From positions 51,323-115,322 of the forward strand of contig JAEZFD010000044.1 of NCBI GenBank assembly GCA_023417655.1: a stretch of 64,000 bases of DNA, in the 5' to 3' direction. How positions within the stretch are numbered: position 1 is the first letter of the stretch; every line of letters begins with the position of its first letter. The translations under genes and the position numbers were made by a program. The notes beneath the pieces were generated by a model, which worked only from the letters and a program-made list of their open reading frames with translations, did no database searches and was not told the DNA's origin. This document shows positions 61,184 to 64,000 of this stretch, in pieces. The DNA is from Planctomycetota bacterium. Its GTDB lineage: Bacteria > Planctomycetota > Planctomycetia > Planctomycetales > Planctomycetaceae.

Positions 61184-62134
61184 CTACTTCCCGCCGGCGC
61201 TTGCCTGCATGATCTGTCGCAGTTCTTTCGGGAGAGGGAAGGTGACGTGTTCTTCCCGGGTCGTCACTTCTTCAATCTCTGCATTGAAGTGAGTCGACAG
61301 ATAATCAAGGCAACCCTGCACGACGACTTCCGGTGCACTGGCTCCGGCGGTGACGAGAACCTTTTCCACTCCGTTGAACCATGACTCCTGCAGTTCATGG
61401 GCTCCGTCGATCAGATAGGCGGCCTTGCCTTCGGCGTGACCGATTTCCATCAGACGCCGGCTGTTGGAACTGTTCTGACTGCCCAGCACGAGCAACAGAT
61501 CGACCTGCGGGATCAGCTGACGTACGGCATGCTGTCGATTGGTGGTCGCGTAGCAGATGTCCTCTTTCGGCGGGGCCTCGATCTGCGGGAACCGTTCTCG
61601 CAAGCGACGGATGACGAGATTGGCTTCCTCAACGCTCAATGTCGTCTGTGTGAGGTAGGCCAGCTTGTCCTTTTGAGTGAACTTGAGCCGATCGACATCG
61701 TCCGGGGTCTCGACCAGGGTAATGCTCTCCGGTGCTTCCCCCATCGTTCCGATCACTTCGTCATGACCTTCATGACCGATCAGCACGATGTTGTACCCGG
61801 CTCTCGCGTACTTCACTGCTTCCAGATGGACTTTCGTGACGAGCGGGCAGGTGGCGTCAATCGCTCGCAGCTGCCGGGAATATGCCTGCTGGCGGATCTC
61901 TGGAGAGACTCCATGTGCACTGTAGAGAAGAATGGAGCCAGGTGGCACCTCGTCGATGCGGTCGACAAAGGTGACGCCTTCTTTTGTGAAGCGGTCGACG
62001 ACGTACCGGTTGTGGACGATTTCGTGATAGACATAGATGTTCGGGCCGAACTCCTTGACGCAGGCTTCCAGGCATTCAATTGCCATGTTGACGCCGGCAC
62101 AGAAACCGCGGGGATTGGCCAGAAGAACTTTCAT
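61184..62134 (-). CDS. ispH: 4-hydroxy-3-methylbut-2-enyl diphosphate reductase
   Basis: The 316-residue protein begins MKVLLANPRGFCAGVNMAIE with cluster ligand Cys12. It continues with YHEIVHNRYVVDRF, LYSAHGVSP, AIDATCPLVTKVH (second Cys), the DICYATTNRQ segment (third Cys) and SQNSSNSRRL. These bind the 4Fe-4S cluster and substrate. IspH makes IPP and DMAPP in the last step of the MEP pathway, feeding squalene and quinone synthesis. GAGG lies 5 bases before the ATG. Confidence 0.96.
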   Translation of the reverse strand: MKVLLANPRGFCAGVNMAIECLEACVKEFGPNIYVYHEIVHNRYVVDRFTKEGVTFVDRIDEVPPGSILLYSAHGVSPEIRQQAYSRQLRAIDATCPLVTKVHLEAVKYARAGYNIVLIGHEGHDEVIGTMGEAPESITLVETPDDVDRLKFTQKDKLAYLTQTTLSVEEANLVIRRLRERFPQIEAPPKEDICYATTNRQHAVRQLIPQVDLLLVLGSQNSSNSRRLMEIGHAEGKAAYLIDGAHELQESWFNGVEKVLVTAGASAPEVVVQGCLDYLSTHFNAEIEEVTTREEHVTFPLPKELRQIMQASAGGK

Positions 62135-62297
62135 CGAGACCTCAAGTCATGCAGGTGCCGGATTGAATTTCCGGCAGGTCAATGAGTCAGCAGGCGACCC
62201 GAAGCGATTTTACGGCGGAAGAGACGTCATCCGCCAGTGCGTTTCGAAGAACTGAATGGATGAAGGTCGCAGTGATCATGTGTGAGACCGGATGTGG

Positions 62298-63437
62298 TCA
62301 GGTTCGCACGACGCCGCTGAGCCAGGCTGCGAACCCTCCTCCTGCGATGATCGGTCCCCAGATCGATTGGTCGGGGCGCAGAATCCCTGCTTCTCCCAGC
62401 ATCTGAGTTCCCATCGAAAGACCAGAGACGAGTCCCAGTGCAAAGACGCAGGTAGCGATGTTTGTGACCTGCTGCATCACACTCATTCGGTCCCGGCGGA
62501 CGATCAGCGGAATAATGATGTACAGACCGACCAGCATCATGATCGGCCGAGTGAGTCGTTCATGGAGTTTGACTTCCAGACGCCGACGGCTCAGGGCTGT
62601 CCCTGAAGGTTGCTGGAGTTTCTGGATTAACCCCAGCGTGGAGACGAGTCGGGGATTGGATGCATGTTTGTTCAGTTGTTCGAAGGGAAGTCCCATCACA
62701 ACAAAGACACTGGTCCCGTCTGGTTGAGGAATAATGGTCTGGTGACCGAGGTCGGTGAGAGGAAGCTCTGCGAAAGAAGGGGAGATGTTCTCAACCAGCC
62801 AGCCCGGCGGCTTGTCGTCCCCGGCGGGGGGGTAATAGAAGGCGGCGCTCCCTTTCAGGACTGAGAAGCTGGTCGCCATGAGTGGGGTGGGGAGCACGAA
62901 CTCGGGATCATTGAGCTTCTGCTCCCCCGGAACGATGCCTGAACCGCTGACTAGGATCTTTGATTTATAGTCGTACTGCGTCTCGGCTCTCTGGACATCA
63001 TCAGCCAGATCTCCATGTCGCCCTTGAAGATGGGGAGCGATGGCAGGCAGAATCAACTCCTGGTTGATTCCAAGAAGGATGTTGCCGAAAAGAATGGCTC
63101 CGGCCAGTGATAGGGTTGCCCGGTACGTCGGAATCCCTGCTGCGAGAACAGGATGGATCTCTCCGTGCCGCAGCATCAGTGCCAGTGCAGACATCGCGGA
63201 GATCACAAAGATCGATGGCCCGGCGGTGTCCATCAGGAGAGCAGACTGGAAGAGATAGTACTGCCCGATCCGGATGAAGAGGTCGAGAGTCCCTCCGTTC
63301 TCCTTGTCGACCTTCGCCTGAAAGGCGTCGAGATTCGTGAAGCCGTCTACCACCGCGAAGAGTCCCAGTGCCGCGATGCAGAACACCATCACGACATGGA
63401 AGTACCTCGCCAGAAGATATCGGTCAAAGGTGGTCAC
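62298..63437 (-). CDS. LptF/LptG-family permease (YjgP/YjgQ)
   Basis: The 379-residue protein has the LptF/G topology: three helices near the N-terminus (FDRYLLARYFHVVMVFCIAA and on), a ~180-residue periplasmic jelly-roll domain and three helices at the C-terminus. LPAIAPHLQGRHGDLADDVQ and HERLTRPIMMLVGLYIIIPL fit the family. The pair extracts LPS from the inner membrane with LptB. Only one copy is in view; the start is a GTG at 63437. It fits with KdsD and the OstA-like protein elsewhere in the window. Confidence 0.88.
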   Translation of the reverse strand: MTTFDRYLLARYFHVVMVFCIAALGLFAVVDGFTNLDAFQAKVDKENGGTLDLFIRIGQYYLFQSALLMDTAGPSIFVISAMSALALMLRHGEIHPVLAAGIPTYRATLSLAGAILFGNILLGINQELILPAIAPHLQGRHGDLADDVQRAETQYDYKSKILVSGSGIVPGEQKLNDPEFVLPTPLMATSFSVLKGSAAFYYPPAGDDKPPGWLVENISPSFAELPLTDLGHQTIIPQPDGTSVFVVMGLPFEQLNKHASNPRLVSTLGLIQKLQQPSGTALSRRRLEVKLHERLTRPIMMLVGLYIIIPLIVRRDRMSVMQQVTNIATCVFALGLVSGLSMGTQMLGEAGILRPDQSIWGPIIAGGGFAAWLSGVVRT

Positions 63438-63894
63438 TGAATCCCAGACGTCAAAGGACAGATAAGGGGAGTGGCTGATTACACGGGAAACAGGCCGAAA
63501 CGGTCAAGATGATTGTCGGTTTCGGCCTCTCGAGGGGCCGTCCAGGAACTCGTTCGAGAGAAATGGAAATTCGTATCCGTCTATTTGCAAGTACGTTGCG
63601 TCAATTGGCGTGACGAATTCGAATTCAAAACCGATTTTCTTGCGTCGGACGCTTGAACGCCAAAAATCTACCGCTATATTTCGCCTCACCAAGCCGGTCA
63701 CACAAACGACTGACAACTTAATCGACCTGATTAAGAATTGGTGCTCAACTGTCTCCGGCAGTTGAAATGATCTTTGACAAATTGGTTAGTGAGAGTCTTG
63801 CGATTGGAATGCGTTTGCGCAATTGAGCTGACGCGATCAAAGCTGGATTTTGTTTTAAATCGTGCGAAGAACTTCGGTTCCTTACACGTGAAAT
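63438..63894. other. rRNA leader and promoter region
   Basis: About 455 bp before 16S rRNA. It holds the promoter at 63653-63680 and a leader with no gene. A minus-strand frame across the promoter is not credible. Confidence 0.5.
63653..63680 (+). promoter_or_regulatory. rRNA operon promoter
   Basis: TTGAAC at 63653-63658 and TATATT at 63675-63680 are 16 bases apart, with an AT-rich tract upstream like an UP element. It lies ~215 bases before the mature 16S start. Confidence 0.6.

Positions 63895-64000
<106 letters not shown>

Overview
The window looks like chromosome from a planctomycete (Planctomycetota, probably Planctomycetales). The basis is the first ~105 bases of a planctomycete-type 16S rRNA gene at the right edge, a secreted sulfatase, a large membrane-anchored Ser/Thr kinase, a DUF1580-type protein, a stand-alone GspF-like protein and integrases of the style seen in this phylum. 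Base composition is moderate to high GC. All names come from reading translated sequence; no database search was run.

Left host part (1-37394): a partial lipoprotein, a Pro-rich lipoprotein, an OpgC-like acyltransferase, a 59-residue TatA, a GH88-type hydrolase and a sulfatase that converge on a shared hairpin, a phosphoesterase and a Ser/Thr kinase. Then come envelope genes (a 1005-residue OstA/LptC-like protein, KdsD, a YugP-like metalloprotease, an OmpH/Skp chaperone) and metabolic genes (FAH family, Nudix, SDR, thioredoxin-like). A leftward efflux operon follows: marR, tolC-like, macA-like with EF-hands, and macB ATPase and permease. After that come hpnE, a methyltransferase, ugd and moxR.

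Integrated element (37395-55661, about 18.2 kb): it sits in tRNA-Ala(GGC). A 45-bp identical copy of the tRNA 3' part marks the left end, and the intact tRNA with an adjacent tyrosine integrase marks the right end. The element carries a replication block (RepA-like ATPase, DUF1580-like protein, winged-helix protein), small and large terminase genes, and a few morphogenesis genes (Mu gpG-like, a chaperone-like ORF, a tape-measure-like coiled coil, a Mu gpI-like protease). It also has its own sigma factor and a holin-like membrane protein. I found no portal, major capsid, tail tube or sheath gene. Its left end holds a second recombination module: a tyrosine recombinase fused to a winged-helix domain, coupled to a recombinase paralogue lacking the catalytic Arg, Lys and Tyr. 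That module diverges from a ribbon-helix-helix regulator with a palindromic operator. The element reads best as a satellite-like or heavily reduced prophage and is the most interesting part of the window.

Right host part (55690-64000): a two-TM protein, a GspF-like protein, an HD phosphohydrolase, a small arsR-DUF6428-arsC operon without an efflux pump, ispH, an LptF/LptG-type permease, and an rRNA promoter with the start of 16S rRNA. Envelope LPS functions recur: KdsD, the OstA-like protein, the LptF/G permease, OmpH and Ugd.
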